This document shows, piece by piece, positions 15,447-23,816 of a stretch of 38,862 bases of DNA. A model generated the notes under the pieces. That model saw nothing but the letters and a program-made list of their open reading frames with translations. It ran no database searches and was not told where the DNA came from. The number at the start of each line of letters is the position of its first letter. Within the stretch, counting starts at the first letter, position 1. The position numbers and the translations under genes are program-made. Source of the DNA: Paracoccaceae bacterium (GTDB taxonomy: Bacteria; Pseudomonadota; Alphaproteobacteria; Rhodobacterales; Rhodobacteraceae); NCBI GenBank assembly GCA_947476475.1, contig CANJQT010000029.1:1-38862 (forward strand), given 5' to 3'.

Positions 15447-17273
15447 TCAGGCCTCAATTGCCTCCAGTTCATCGATCATCGCGCCGATCATCGACAGGCC
15501 TCTATCCCAGAATTTGGGGTCAGATGCGTCCAGCCCGAAGGGTGCCAGCAGTTCTTTGTGATGCTTTGATCCACCAGCCTTAAGCATGTCGAGATACTTG
15601 GTCTGAAAGTCAGGCAGCCCTTCTTCATATGCAGCATAAAGCGCGTTCACCAAGCCGTCACCGAACGCATAGGCGTAGACGTAGAAGGGCGAGTGGATGA
15701 AATGCGGGATATAGGCCCAGAAGGTTTCGTAACCCGGCATGAAGTCGAAGACCGGTCCCAGGCTTTCGCCTTGCACAGACATCCACAGCGCATTGATATC
15801 TTCGGGTGTCAGTTCGCCCGTCGCGCGTGCGGCATGAAGTTTGCATTCAAAGTCATAGAAGGCAATCTGGCGCACGACGGTGTTGATCATGTCTTCCACT
15901 TTGCCAGCAAGCAGGATCTTGCGCTCTTTGGCATCCTTCGCTCCTGCCAGAACAGCCCGGAAGGTCAGCATTTCACCAAAGACACTTGCTGTTTCGGCCA
16001 GCGTCAAAGGCGTATTGGCCAGTGTTTCGCCTTGCGGTGCGGCCAGAACCTGATGAACGCCGTGCCCAAGTTCATGTGCAAGGGTCATCAAGTCACGGGG
16101 TTTGCCTAGATAGTTCAGCATCACATAAGGATGCGCGTCGGTGACGGTGGGATGTGCGAAAGCACCGGGGGCCTTGCCGGGTTTCACGCCCGCGTCGATC
16201 CAGCCTTTGTCGAAGAAAGCGGGCAACATGTCTGCAAGAGCAGGCGAAAAGGCGCGATAGGCAGTCTCGACCGTCTTGCGCGCCTCTTCCCAACCAACAA
16301 GGCGGGTTTCTTCGGTGGGCAGTGGTGCATTGCGATCCCATACCTGAAGCCGTTCAAGCCCCAGCCATTTTGCCTTTAGCTTATAGTACCGATGAGACAG
16401 TTTTGGATAGGCCGCGACAACGGCGTTGCGCAAAGCCTCCACCACCTCGGGTTCGACATGGTTCGACAGATGCCGTCCTGTTTGCGGTGTCGGCATTTTG
16501 CGCCAACGGTCTTCGATTTCTTTCTCTTTCGCCAAAGTGTTATGAACGCGGGCAAACAGCTTGATATTCTTCTGGAAAACCGCAGCCAGGGCGTGCGCGC
16601 CAGCCTCGCGTTTGGCGCGATCCTGATCAGACAGAAGATTCAGAGTCGCTTCCAGATTCAGCTGATCTGCTTCTCCGTCGATCTTGAAACTCAGGCCTGC
16701 CATCGTCTCGTCAAAAAGCTTGTTCCAGGCAGAACTTCCAACAACCGACTGATCATGAAGAAATTTCTCCAGTTCGTCGGACAGCTGGTGGGGGCGCATA
16801 GCGCGCATCCGATCAAACGCGGGCTTGTAACGTGCCAAGGCGACGTCGGCAAAAAGTCGTTGATAGGTGGCTTCTTCTATCCGGTTGAATTCCAGGCTGA
16901 AGAAGATCAATGGCGTGGTGAAGGTAGTGACCTTGTCCTGACTGTCGGACATGAATTTCGCACGTCCGGCGTCCATCGTGTTCTGGTAATAGCGAAGACC
17001 CGCAAAGGACATGATCCGCCCGCCGACCTGTTCGATCCGCTCATGCCGATGGATGCAGCGCAGCATGTCCGCGGGATCAAGAGAGGCAAGCTTCCCTTGG
17101 TAATCCGCCGCGAAGGCCGAACATTCCTTTTCCAACCACACAAGATCACGAGCCAATTCTGGCGCATCTTCCGCCTTGTAAAGATCGGTCAGATCCCACT
17201 CTGGCAGGGTGCCCAGCCCAGCAGAACTTTCTGCGTTGGCATCGAAAAATGGGCGGGGGGCAATGCGAAGCAT
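15447..17273 (-). CDS. pepF: M3-family oligoendopeptidase F
   Basis: 608 residues, the full length of the PepF/M3B family. The zinc site HELGHGVH starts at residue 400, with a downstream glutamate-bearing helix (LAETASVFGEMLTF) giving the third ligand. The N-terminal half is helical, as expected for the gate domain. The enzyme cuts short peptides in the cytoplasm. AGAGGA lies upstream of ATG at 17273. The 181-bp gap to the next upstream gene on the same strand holds no ORF and only a small 5-bp hairpin at 17446-17460. Confidence 0.94.
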   Translation of the reverse strand: MLRIAPRPFFDANAESSAGLGTLPEWDLTDLYKAEDAPELARDLVWLEKECSAFAADYQGKLASLDPADMLRCIHRHERIEQVGGRIMSFAGLRYYQNTMDAGRAKFMSDSQDKVTTFTTPLIFFSLEFNRIEEATYQRLFADVALARYKPAFDRMRAMRPHQLSDELEKFLHDQSVVGSSAWNKLFDETMAGLSFKIDGEADQLNLEATLNLLSDQDRAKREAGAHALAAVFQKNIKLFARVHNTLAKEKEIEDRWRKMPTPQTGRHLSNHVEPEVVEALRNAVVAAYPKLSHRYYKLKAKWLGLERLQVWDRNAPLPTEETRLVGWEEARKTVETAYRAFSPALADMLPAFFDKGWIDAGVKPGKAPGAFAHPTVTDAHPYVMLNYLGKPRDLMTLAHELGHGVHQVLAAPQGETLANTPLTLAETASVFGEMLTFRAVLAGAKDAKERKILLAGKVEDMINTVVRQIAFYDFECKLHAARATGELTPEDINALWMSVQGESLGPVFDFMPGYETFWAYIPHFIHSPFYVYAYAFGDGLVNALYAAYEEGLPDFQTKYLDMLKAGGSKHHKELLAPFGLDASDPKFWDRGLSMIGAMIDELEAIEA

Positions 17274-17454
17274 GGGCGGATCCTCTTGATTGACTCAGGC
17301 ATGAATGGCGCAGGGCAATTGCGATGGCAAGGCCGCGCGCGGGGCAGGCCAACCGTTAGCGCGATTGTGAAAGAGCAGTGATGGCATGGCCATCTGGCAT
17401 CTTTGCAAGCGTGCAGGAGTTTGTGGAACAGCAGAACAGCTCAAACGGTGTGTC

Positions 17455-18393
17455 TCACCGATTGGCATCAAATAAGGCAGCCACCTTGTCATAAAACCGG
17501 GCGCGCACGGCGGGCTTTTCCATCATCACTTCGTGCTCGGCGCCTGGAACAATATCAAGAATCGCACCGGGCCAGCGGGCCATGCGTTTATGCACTGGGG
17601 CGGTATCTACAATTCTTTCCAACGTCCCCAGTGCGGTCAGGCAAGGCAGGGAAGGCGAAGGCAGGTGACCTAGCGCTCGACATTCGTTCAGCGCTTCGTT
17701 CAGCCATTGATGCGTCGGTCCTCCAAGTGTCAGATCCGGGTGGGCACGTGCCTGACGCTGCATGAAGGCGTACATGGTGGCATCCCTTGTAAGCATGTTC
17801 TCGTCAAAGCTTGCTACCTCTACATAGGTTTTCTGCCGCGTGCTTGGCACATAAACGTGACCATGTCCGATGGAGCGGGTCAGCGTTGACAGTGTCCATG
17901 CGACGGGGCGTAGGGCAGATTGAATCTTGATGCCCCACATCGGAGCCGAGAAAGCCGTAGCCTTTACACGCAACCCGTTGGAAAGCGCCCTCAACCCGAT
18001 CGCACCGCCCATTGAATGAGCCACAAGATAGAAGGGCTTTGGCAACCCTTTTACATGCGCAAGGGCGACAAGGGCCTTCACATCCTTCTGATAGTCCGCA
18101 AATGAATGGACATGACCTGCCATACGGTCGGGCAAGAGACGGTCCGCCAAGCCTTGGCCACGCCAGTCTATGGTAATCATCGAATAGCCCCGTTGCGCGA
18201 ATTCGCGCGCTGCGGGTCCATATTTTTCAATATACTCCGTGCGGCCGGGAAACAGTAGCACCGTTCCTTTGGTGCCCGTGTTCCAAAAGCCGGCACGCAG
18301 CCGCACCCCGTCAGAGGCCATCAACCAAAGGCAAGCCGCCCCAGCGGGTGCATCGGCCACGTCATCATAAAACGGTGCCGATGCCACGCTCAC
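17455..18393 (-). CDS. Alpha/beta hydrolase, lysophospholipase (PldB)-like
   Basis: 312 residues with a single alpha/beta hydrolase domain. The oxyanion region is LLFPGRTEYIEKYG, the conserved DWRGQG is at 76-81, and the nucleophile elbow AHSMGG (125-130) has catalytic Ser127. The late His is in GAEHEVMME. The nearest well-known relatives are monoacylglycerol lipase/lysophospholipase L2-type enzymes. No signal peptide. The GTG start at 18393 overlaps the stop of the upstream SCP2 gene (GTGA), so the two are translationally coupled and probably work on the same lipid-like ligand; that last step is inference. Confidence 0.9.
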   Translation of the reverse strand: MSVASAPFYDDVADAPAGAACLWLMASDGVRLRAGFWNTGTKGTVLLFPGRTEYIEKYGPAAREFAQRGYSMITIDWRGQGLADRLLPDRMAGHVHSFADYQKDVKALVALAHVKGLPKPFYLVAHSMGGAIGLRALSNGLRVKATAFSAPMWGIKIQSALRPVAWTLSTLTRSIGHGHVYVPSTRQKTYVEVASFDENMLTRDATMYAFMQRQARAHPDLTLGGPTHQWLNEALNECRALGHLPSPSLPCLTALGTLERIVDTAPVHKRMARWPGAILDIVPGAEHEVMMEKPAVRARFYDKVAALFDANR

Positions 18394-18677
18394 GACAGGG
18401 CTGCGCCAAGTTGAATGGCCAGACCCATGTTGCCGTCAACGCTAAGCTTGCCCATCATGAAGGCGGCGGTTGGGTTCACATTACCTTCCAAAATTCCAAG
18501 GAAAGTCTCGGCGCTCGCGGTCAGTGTCACGTCTGCTGTTTCATCGCCGGGGCGCGCGCCGCTGGCGTCCAGCATCAATGAGCCTTCGTTCTTGATGACA
18601 ACCTTTGCGCTGCCTGCAAACTTGGTCCCGACCTTCGCGTTTAACGCTTCGACGGCTTTATCAACGACGGCATTCAT
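18390..18677 (-). CDS. SCP2 sterol-binding-domain protein
   Basis: 95 residues covering one SCP2 domain: an amphipathic N-terminal helix (MNAVVDKAVEALNAKVG), beta strands through KVVIKNEGSLMLD and ADVTLTASAETFLGILEG, and the C-terminal helix NPTAAFMMGKLSVDGNMGLAIQL. GGAGGAATT before ATG at 18677 sets the start. SCP2 domains bind acyl or sterol-like lipids in a hydrophobic tunnel. It is the first gene of a two-gene unit with the hydrolase. A TPR gene diverges 68 bp upstream. Confidence 0.9.
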   Translation of the reverse strand: MNAVVDKAVEALNAKVGTKFAGSAKVVIKNEGSLMLDASGARPGDETADVTLTASAETFLGILEGNVNPTAAFMMGKLSVDGNMGLAIQLGAALS

Positions 18678-18745
18678 GCCAATTCCTCCAATTGTGATGC
18701 CGGACCTCTCGCATTCCAGCATATTTGCGTTAGATTGGGTTCGTT

Positions 18746-19327
18746 ATGCAGATCTTGTCCACATTTCGCAAATATATCGTCGCGTCGATTTGTGGCGTGC
18801 TCATGGCGTTTTCGGTCGGAAGTCCGGTGCGCGCAGAAGATCTTGGGGCAAAATCCCAGTTGGATGACCTGTTCATGCAGCTTGCGGATCCGGCCAATAC
18901 AAGCTGGGAGGCGGCGCTGAACCAGATCCAGACGGAATGGTCGAAATCCGGATCCCCCGCAATTGACCTGCTTTTGATGCGCGGAAGAAGGGCAATGGAA
19001 GAAGGCGACCTGCCCGCCGCCATCGAACATCTGACCGCTTTGACCGATCAGGCGCCCGATTTTGCGGAAGGTTGGAATGCGCGGGCCACTGCCTACTATC
19101 TGTCAGGGCTTTACGGCCCATCGATTTTTGACATCGAGCAGGTTCTGAGGCTGGAACCGCGTCATTTTGGCGCCATGTCCGGCCTTGGGCTGATTTTGCA
19201 GGAAATTGGCAGGACGGACGATGCCATCAGCGCTTTCAAAGCCTCGCTTGCTATACATCCGCACCAGTACGGAATAAGTCAGGCCTTGGAAAAGCTTGAG
19301 CAGGCGGCCTCGGGTACCGAACTTTAG
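18746..19327 (+). CDS. Exported TPR-repeat protein
   Basis: 193 residues. A Sec signal peptide (residues 1-30, cleavage after PVRA) is followed by about three tetratricopeptide repeats between residues 75 and 180. The clearest are EGWNARATAYYLSGLYGPSI and GAMSGLGLILQEIGRTDDAI. The protein should sit in the periplasm as a protein-interaction scaffold. It is followed 11 bp downstream by the helicase gene and diverges from the SCP2 gene. The specific partner is unknown. Confidence 0.85.
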   Translation: MQILSTFRKYIVASICGVLMAFSVGSPVRAEDLGAKSQLDDLFMQLADPANTSWEAALNQIQTEWSKSGSPAIDLLLMRGRRAMEEGDLPAAIEHLTALTDQAPDFAEGWNARATAYYLSGLYGPSIFDIEQVLRLEPRHFGAMSGLGLILQEIGRTDDAISAFKASLAIHPHQYGISQALEKLEQAASGTEL

Positions 19328-19338
19328 GAGCTGGCCCG

Positions 19339-22185
19339 ATGAACGCGCCCCAGTCCGGGCGGGGGAGGATCACTGCGGTCCTTGGCCCCACCAACACCGG
19401 AAAGACGCACTACGCGATTGATCGGATGCTGGGCCACCGCACCGGGGTGATCGGCCTGCCGCTGCGGCTTTTGGCGCGCGAGGTCTATGATCGAATCGTG
19501 GCACTGCGCGGACCTTCGGTCGCGGCGCTGATCACTGGAGAAGAGCGGATCATCGGTGAACGGGCACAGTACTGGGTCTGCACGGTCGAGGCGATGCCTA
19601 CAGACATAGGTGCGGATTTTCTGGCGGTAGACGAGATCCAGCTTTGTGCGGACCCAGAGCGCGGCCATGTCTTTACCGACCGGCTTCTGAACGCCCGGGG
19701 TCTGCACGAAACCCTGTTCCTAGGGTCCGATACGATGAGGACCGCCATCGCGGCGCTGGTGCCCGGCGCGCAGTTTCTGCGGCGCGAACGCTTTTCCGAA
19801 CTTTCGTACGCAGGTTCGAAAAAGATAAGCAGAATGCCGGATAGAAGTGCGATCGTCAGCTTTTCAGTTGAAAATCTGTATGCCATTGCCGAACTGATCC
19901 GCCGTCAGCGTGGCGGTTGTGCAGTGGTGATGGGCGCGCTTTCACCGCGCACCCGCAATGCACAGGTAGCCCTTTATCAAAATGGCGACGTGGATTTTCT
20001 GGTCGCCACCGACGCGATCGGGATGGGGTTGAACCTGGACATTGGTCATGTGGCCTTCTCGGCCACATCCAAGTTTGACGGCCGCCGCATGCGCCGCCTT
20101 TTCCCGCATGAACTTGCGCAGATAGCTGGGCGCGCGGGGCGGCACATGACACCTGGCACCTTCGGGGTGACGGGCGAGGCCTCGCCGCTGGACGACGAGG
20201 TGGTGGAGGCGATCGAAGAACACCGGTTCGCGCCGATCCAGCGGTTGAACTGGCGGTCCGGTGAGATGGATTTCGGGTCGGTCGACCGGCTGATCGCTTC
20301 GCTTGAGGTCGGCCCGAAAAGCGAATGGCTGATGCGCGGGCGCGAGGCCGACGATATTCTGGCGTTGAAGGCTCTGGTTGACCGACCCGAGATTGCCAGG
20401 CGAGCACATGCGCCGCGCGACGTGCGACTTCTGTGGGATATCTGCCGTATTCCCGACTTCCGCGCCATTTCATCAAATGAACATGCGACACTTCTGGCGC
20501 GCATATTCGACTTTCTGCAAGGCCAGGGAAGGGTGCCAACTGACTGGCTGGCCGAGCAGGTGCAAAGGATCGACCGCACCGAAGGCGAGATAGACACCTT
20601 GTCAAAACGCTTGGCATTTATCCGTACATGGACCTATGTGGCGCAGCGCAAGGGATGGGTTGATGACGAAAGTCATTGGCGCGACGAAACCCGCGCTGTA
20701 GAAGACCGCCTGTCGGATGCGCTGCACGCGAAACTGACGCAAAGATTTGTGGACCGGCGGACATCTGTCCTGCTTCGCCGGCTCAAACAGAAGGAGAGCC
20801 TTGTGGCCGAGGTGAACGACAAGGGTGAAGTGGCGGTGGAAGGCGAATTCGTCGGCCGTCTGGAAGGGTTCCGCTTTCAACAGGATGCGAACGCGACTGC
20901 TGATGAGGGGCGCACCCTGCGGCAAGCCGCCTATGAGGCGCTGAAGCCAGAATTCCATCTGCGCGCGGACCGGTTCTACAATGCGCCCGATACCGAAATG
21001 GATTTCACCGATCAGGGTGGCCTGATGTGGGGCAGCCATGCGGTGGGCAAGCTGGTGAAGGGCGCCGATCCCCTCAAGCCGCAGGTGGAGGCCTTTGTCG
21101 ATGAAGAGGCAGGCTTTGACGTGACCGAAAAGGTCCGCCGTCGCCTTCAGCACTTCATCGACCGCAAGGTGGCCGCGGCGTTCGAGCCGCTTCTGGCTAT
21201 GGGCCGGGACGAAACGCTTGTGGGCCTTGCCCGCGGCTTTGCCTTCCGCCTGACCGAACAACTGGGCGTCCTGCCGCGCGATGCCGTGGCCGATGATGTC
21301 AAGGCGCTGGATCAAGACTCGCGCGGCGCGCTGCGCAAGCATGGCGTGCGCTTTGGCCAGTATACGATCTTTCTGCCCTTGCTCTTGAAGCCCGCGCCCA
21401 CCCGGCTGCGGCTTCTATTGTGGTCTTTGTTCAATGACTTGCCGGAATTCCTGACCAGCCCGCCGCCGGGTCTGGTGACGATCCCCAATATCGCCGATGT
21501 GCCGAAAGGCAACTACATCCTTGCCGGATATCATCCGGCCGGAACGCGGGCGATCCGCATCGACATGCTGGAACGTCTGGCCGATATCCTGCGCCAGAAG
21601 GACAGCCGCGCTGGGTTCGAGGCGACGGCAGACATGCTGTCGATCACCGGAATGACGCTGGAACAGTTCGCTGATCTTATGGCCGGCCTTGGTTACAAGG
21701 GCGAAAAGGCTGAACGCGAGAAGGTCAAGGCTGAACCAGTGACAGCTCCGGCTGCCGAAGGCGATGCGCCCGTAAATCCGATTCCGGAAGGCGAAGTCGC
21801 AATCCAGACCGTCACGGAAATGGAAACCTTCTACACGTTCACCTGGGCCCCGAAACCGCGTCCGCGCGCCGAACGCAGCCCTCGCCGGGATGCGGCACCA
21901 CGCGATCAGGCGGCGCCCGATGTGGCTGTCGACAAACGCGAAGGTAAACCACGCGGCGAGCGCCGCGATGGTGGCCCGCGTGGCGACCGGCCGGAAGGTG
22001 CTCCGAAAGGTGATCGGCCGCGGCGTGACGGGGGCAAGCCCGACTTCAAGGGTGGCAAACCGAACCGCGACCGGCGCGAGGAGGGGGGGCGCAGCTTTGA
22101 AGCCCGCCCACCGAAGAAGAATGAACGAATTGATCCGGATAACCCATTCGCAGCTGCCCTCATGGGCCTGCGCGACAAGATCTGA
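19339..22185 (+). CDS. SUV3/MgpS-like DEAD-type RNA helicase
   Basis: 948 residues with GGAG before ATG at 19339. Walker A GPTNTGKT is at 16-23 and the DEIQ Walker B at 98-101. The second RecA fold carries LVATDAIGMGLNLDIGHVAFSATSKFDG and QIAGRAGR. This arrangement is that of the mitochondrial SUV3 helicase, which unwinds RNA for degradation. The last 120 residues are a low-complexity tail rich in Arg, Gly, Asp and Lys (repeats of PRGDRPEG type), probably disordered and RNA-binding, ending in DNPFAALMGLRDKI. It is cotranscribed with the S4-domain gene 12 bp downstream, which supports an RNA role. Confidence 0.92.
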   Translation: MNAPQSGRGRITAVLGPTNTGKTHYAIDRMLGHRTGVIGLPLRLLAREVYDRIVALRGPSVAALITGEERIIGERAQYWVCTVEAMPTDIGADFLAVDEIQLCADPERGHVFTDRLLNARGLHETLFLGSDTMRTAIAALVPGAQFLRRERFSELSYAGSKKISRMPDRSAIVSFSVENLYAIAELIRRQRGGCAVVMGALSPRTRNAQVALYQNGDVDFLVATDAIGMGLNLDIGHVAFSATSKFDGRRMRRLFPHELAQIAGRAGRHMTPGTFGVTGEASPLDDEVVEAIEEHRFAPIQRLNWRSGEMDFGSVDRLIASLEVGPKSEWLMRGREADDILALKALVDRPEIARRAHAPRDVRLLWDICRIPDFRAISSNEHATLLARIFDFLQGQGRVPTDWLAEQVQRIDRTEGEIDTLSKRLAFIRTWTYVAQRKGWVDDESHWRDETRAVEDRLSDALHAKLTQRFVDRRTSVLLRRLKQKESLVAEVNDKGEVAVEGEFVGRLEGFRFQQDANATADEGRTLRQAAYEALKPEFHLRADRFYNAPDTEMDFTDQGGLMWGSHAVGKLVKGADPLKPQVEAFVDEEAGFDVTEKVRRRLQHFIDRKVAAAFEPLLAMGRDETLVGLARGFAFRLTEQLGVLPRDAVADDVKALDQDSRGALRKHGVRFGQYTIFLPLLLKPAPTRLRLLLWSLFNDLPEFLTSPPPGLVTIPNIADVPKGNYILAGYHPAGTRAIRIDMLERLADILRQKDSRAGFEATADMLSITGMTLEQFADLMAGLGYKGEKAEREKVKAEPVTAPAAEGDAPVNPIPEGEVAIQTVTEMETFYTFTWAPKPRPRAERSPRRDAAPRDQAAPDVAVDKREGKPRGERRDGGPRGDRPEGAPKGDRPRRDGGKPDFKGGKPNRDRREEGGRSFEARPPKKNERIDPDNPFAAALMGLRDKI

Positions 22186-22197
22186 CACCCAACGGAA

Positions 22198-22494
22198 GTG
22201 GGCGACAAAATCCGTCTGGACAAATGGCTCTGGCAGGCGCGCTTTTTCAAAAGCCGCACCCTGTCAGCTGCCTATGTCGAGGCCGGCCATCTGCGGCTGA
22301 ATGGCATGCATGTAACGAAGTCCGCGCAACTGGTGGGGCCCGGCGACGTGCTGACCCTGCCACTGGGGGCCGGAGTGCGCGTTCTGGAGATAGTGGCCTG
22401 TGGAACAAGGCGCGGGCCAGCGCGAGAGGCGCAAAGCCTTTTTCGTGCGGTGGGCGGGACTGCCGTGCCTCCAAATCCATTCGATCCAGAATGA
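22198..22494 (+). CDS. S4 RNA-binding-domain protein (Hsp15/HslR-like)
   Basis: 98 residues from GTG at 22198, 12 bp after the helicase stop. The S4 domain opens the protein: IRLDKWLWQARFFKSRTLSAAYVEAGHLRLNG, then VGPGDVLTL. The short length and lack of a catalytic domain match Hsp15, which in E. coli binds stalled 50S subunits carrying nascent-chain tRNA. The C-terminal 25 residues lack the basic tail of E. coli Hsp15, so the exact role may differ. The weak ribosome binding site suggests coupling to the helicase. Confidence 0.85.
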   Translation: MGDKIRLDKWLWQARFFKSRTLSAAYVEAGHLRLNGMHVTKSAQLVGPGDVLTLPLGAGVRVLEIVACGTRRGPAREAQSLFRAVGGTAVPPNPFDPE

Positions 22495-22557
22495 TTTCCC
22501 GTGTCACCTATAGCCCGCGAACAAGGGACTTTCCCCTGCCTGTTACCCCGCTCCCGC

Positions 22558-22586
22558 TTGAATGATCCGCCATCTGAGGCTAGGTA
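22558..22586 (+). promoter_or_regulatory. fdxA promoter, TTGAAT-N17-TAGGTA
   Basis: TTGAAT (22558-22563) and TAGGTA (22581-22586) are 17 bases apart, predicting a start near 22593, 27 nt before the fdxA ATG. The -10 lacks the final T. Confidence 0.5.
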
Positions 22587-22619
22587 GCAGGCCGAACCGT
22601 TTCCTTCGGGGCCTGATCC

Positions 22620-22958
22620 ATGACCTATGTCGTCACTGACAACTGCATTGCCTGCAAATACACCGACTGCGTCGAGGTCTGCCCTGTCGACTGCTTTTAT
22701 GAAGGCGAGAACATGCTGGTCATCCATCCGGATGAATGTATCGACTGTGGTGTATGCGAACCGGAATGCCCGGCAGATGCCATCCGCCCCGATACCGAGC
22801 CGGATATGGAAAAATGGGTCGAGTTCAACCGCAAATACTCGGAAGCTTGGCCAGTAATTACCCAGCGCAAGGACCCGTTGCCCGAGGCGGAAGAACGCGA
22901 CGGCGAGATGGGCAAGCTGGACAAATACTTTTCGGAAGTTGCTGGCTCGGGCGACTGA
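22620..22958 (+). CDS. fdxA: 7Fe ferredoxin (3Fe-4S plus 4Fe-4S)
   Basis: 112 residues. The first cluster motif is C9-x7-C17-x3-C21-P, with an extra Cys12; the second is C40-x2-C43-x2-C46-x3-C50-P. This spacing is that of FdxA-type 7Fe ferredoxins. The C-terminal half ([27 protein letters not shown]) is the long tail of the alphaproteobacterial form. It is a soluble one-electron carrier. The start ATG follows GGGGCC. It has its own promoter and is followed by a 289-bp gap before carD, an order I associate with this bacterial family. Confidence 0.95.
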   Translation: MTYVVTDNCIACKYTDCVEVCPVDCFYEGENMLVIHPDECIDCGVCEPECPADAIRPDTEPDMEKWVEFNRKYSEAWPVITQRKDPLPEAEERDGEMGKLDKYFSEVAGSGD

Positions 22959-23066
22959 TTCGCCAAAGGGCCGGTTTAACGGCGCCCCGGCGGGCAAAAT
23001 TCGGGTCATTGTCGGCCCAGAAGCGGTGAAACCGGGCAATTTTCCGGCCGCGCCGTATCGCAGAGC

Positions 23067-23095
23067 TTTCTGAATGGCCAAAAATCTGCTATATG
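23067..23095 (+). promoter_or_regulatory. Candidate carD promoter
   Basis: A TATATG -10 element (23090-23095) with a weak TTTCTG -35 (23067-23072) at 17-base spacing gives a start near 23102 and a leader of about 145 nt. R. sphaeroides CarD is known to repress its own promoter; whether this site is the equivalent cannot be told here. Confidence 0.35.
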
Positions 23096-23125
23096 TTTCC
23101 CCACAAATGGATGAGGGCACCTGCA

Positions 23126-23158
23126 GGCCACCATTGCTTGGGCAGTGGATGGCCTTTT
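23126..23158 (+). terminator. Terminator-like hairpin inside the carD leader
   Basis: GGCCACCA (23126-23133) pairs with TGG-A-TGGCC (23146-23154), with one bulged A, and is followed by TTTT (23155-23158). If the promoter at 23067-23095 is real, this lies about 25 nt into the transcript and could attenuate carD or end a short RNA. Confidence 0.4.
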
Positions 23159-23192
23159 CAGCGACAAGGTTGGGCTGATGCCGTGGCGGCGC

Positions 23193-23220
23193 GCTACGGA
23201 TAGGTTGCCTTGTCCGTAGC
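23193..23220 (+). other. Second hairpin of the carD leader
   Basis: GCTACGGA (23193-23200) pairs perfectly with TCCGTAGC (23213-23220). Part of the 12-base interior (AGG/CCT) can pair as well. It ends 12 bp before the GAGGAT ribosome binding site of carD, close enough to affect loading. Confidence 0.5.
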
Positions 23221-23247
23221 CGCAGGCTTGGCACGAGGATAAGCAGT

Positions 23248-23757
23248 ATGACGAAGACAAAGAAATCAGATTTCCGCCCGAATGACTTCGTGGTCTATCC
23301 GGCGCATGGCGTTGGAAAGATCGTGTCGATCGAGGAGCAGGAAATCGCGGGGCTGCAGCTTGAGCTGTTCGTGATCTCGTTCGAAAAGGACAAGATGACG
23401 CTGCGTGTGCCCACTCACAAAGCAACCGAAATCGGTATGCGGCAGTTGTCGACGCCGGATGTCGTGACAAAAGCCTTGGAGACTCTCAAGGGCAAGGCAA
23501 AGGTCAAGCGGGCCATGTGGTCGCGCCGTGCGCAGGAATATGAACAGAAGATCAACTCGGGCGATCTGATGGCCATCGCGGAAGTCGTCCGCGATCTGTT
23601 CCGTACTGATGATCAGCGCGAACAATCCTATTCTGAACGCCAACTCTATGAAGCAGCACTGGAACGTCTGACCCGCGAAGTTGCCGCCGTTTCGGGTGTG
23701 GACGAGGCGGGTGCGCAGAAGCGTGTTGATGACATGCTGGTGACGCGCGCAGCCTGA
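23248..23757 (+). CDS. carD: CarD-family transcription regulator
   Basis: 169 residues. The N-terminal Tudor-like RNA polymerase-interaction domain runs from FRPNDFVVYPAHGVGKIVSIEE to about residue 65. It is followed by the helical CdnL-type C-terminal domain with KRAMWSRRAQEYEQKINSGDL, including the tryptophan that contacts the promoter minor groove at the bubble edge. CarD binds the polymerase beta subunit and stabilises open complexes. In R. sphaeroides it activates promoters that lack T at -7. GAGGAT before ATG at 23248 sets the start. The long leader has two hairpins. Confidence 0.95.
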   Translation: MTKTKKSDFRPNDFVVYPAHGVGKIVSIEEQEIAGLQLELFVISFEKDKMTLRVPTHKATEIGMRQLSTPDVVTKALETLKGKAKVKRAMWSRRAQEYEQKINSGDLMAIAEVVRDLFRTDDQREQSYSERQLYEAALERLTREVAAVSGVDEAGAQKRVDDMLVTRAA

Positions 23758-23782
23758 TCTGGTCTTGATCCGCACTGCATGA

Positions 23783-23816
23783 AGGCCCGTGGCTTAGGTC
23801 ACGGGCCTATTCTTTT
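23783..23816. terminator. Intrinsic terminator between carD and the antiporter gene
   Basis: AGGCCCGTG (23783-23791) pairs with CACGGGCCT (23800-23808) around an 8-base loop, followed on the plus strand by ATTCTTTT. The right arm includes bases of the stop codon of the convergent antiporter gene, so it may serve both strands. Confidence 0.78.
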
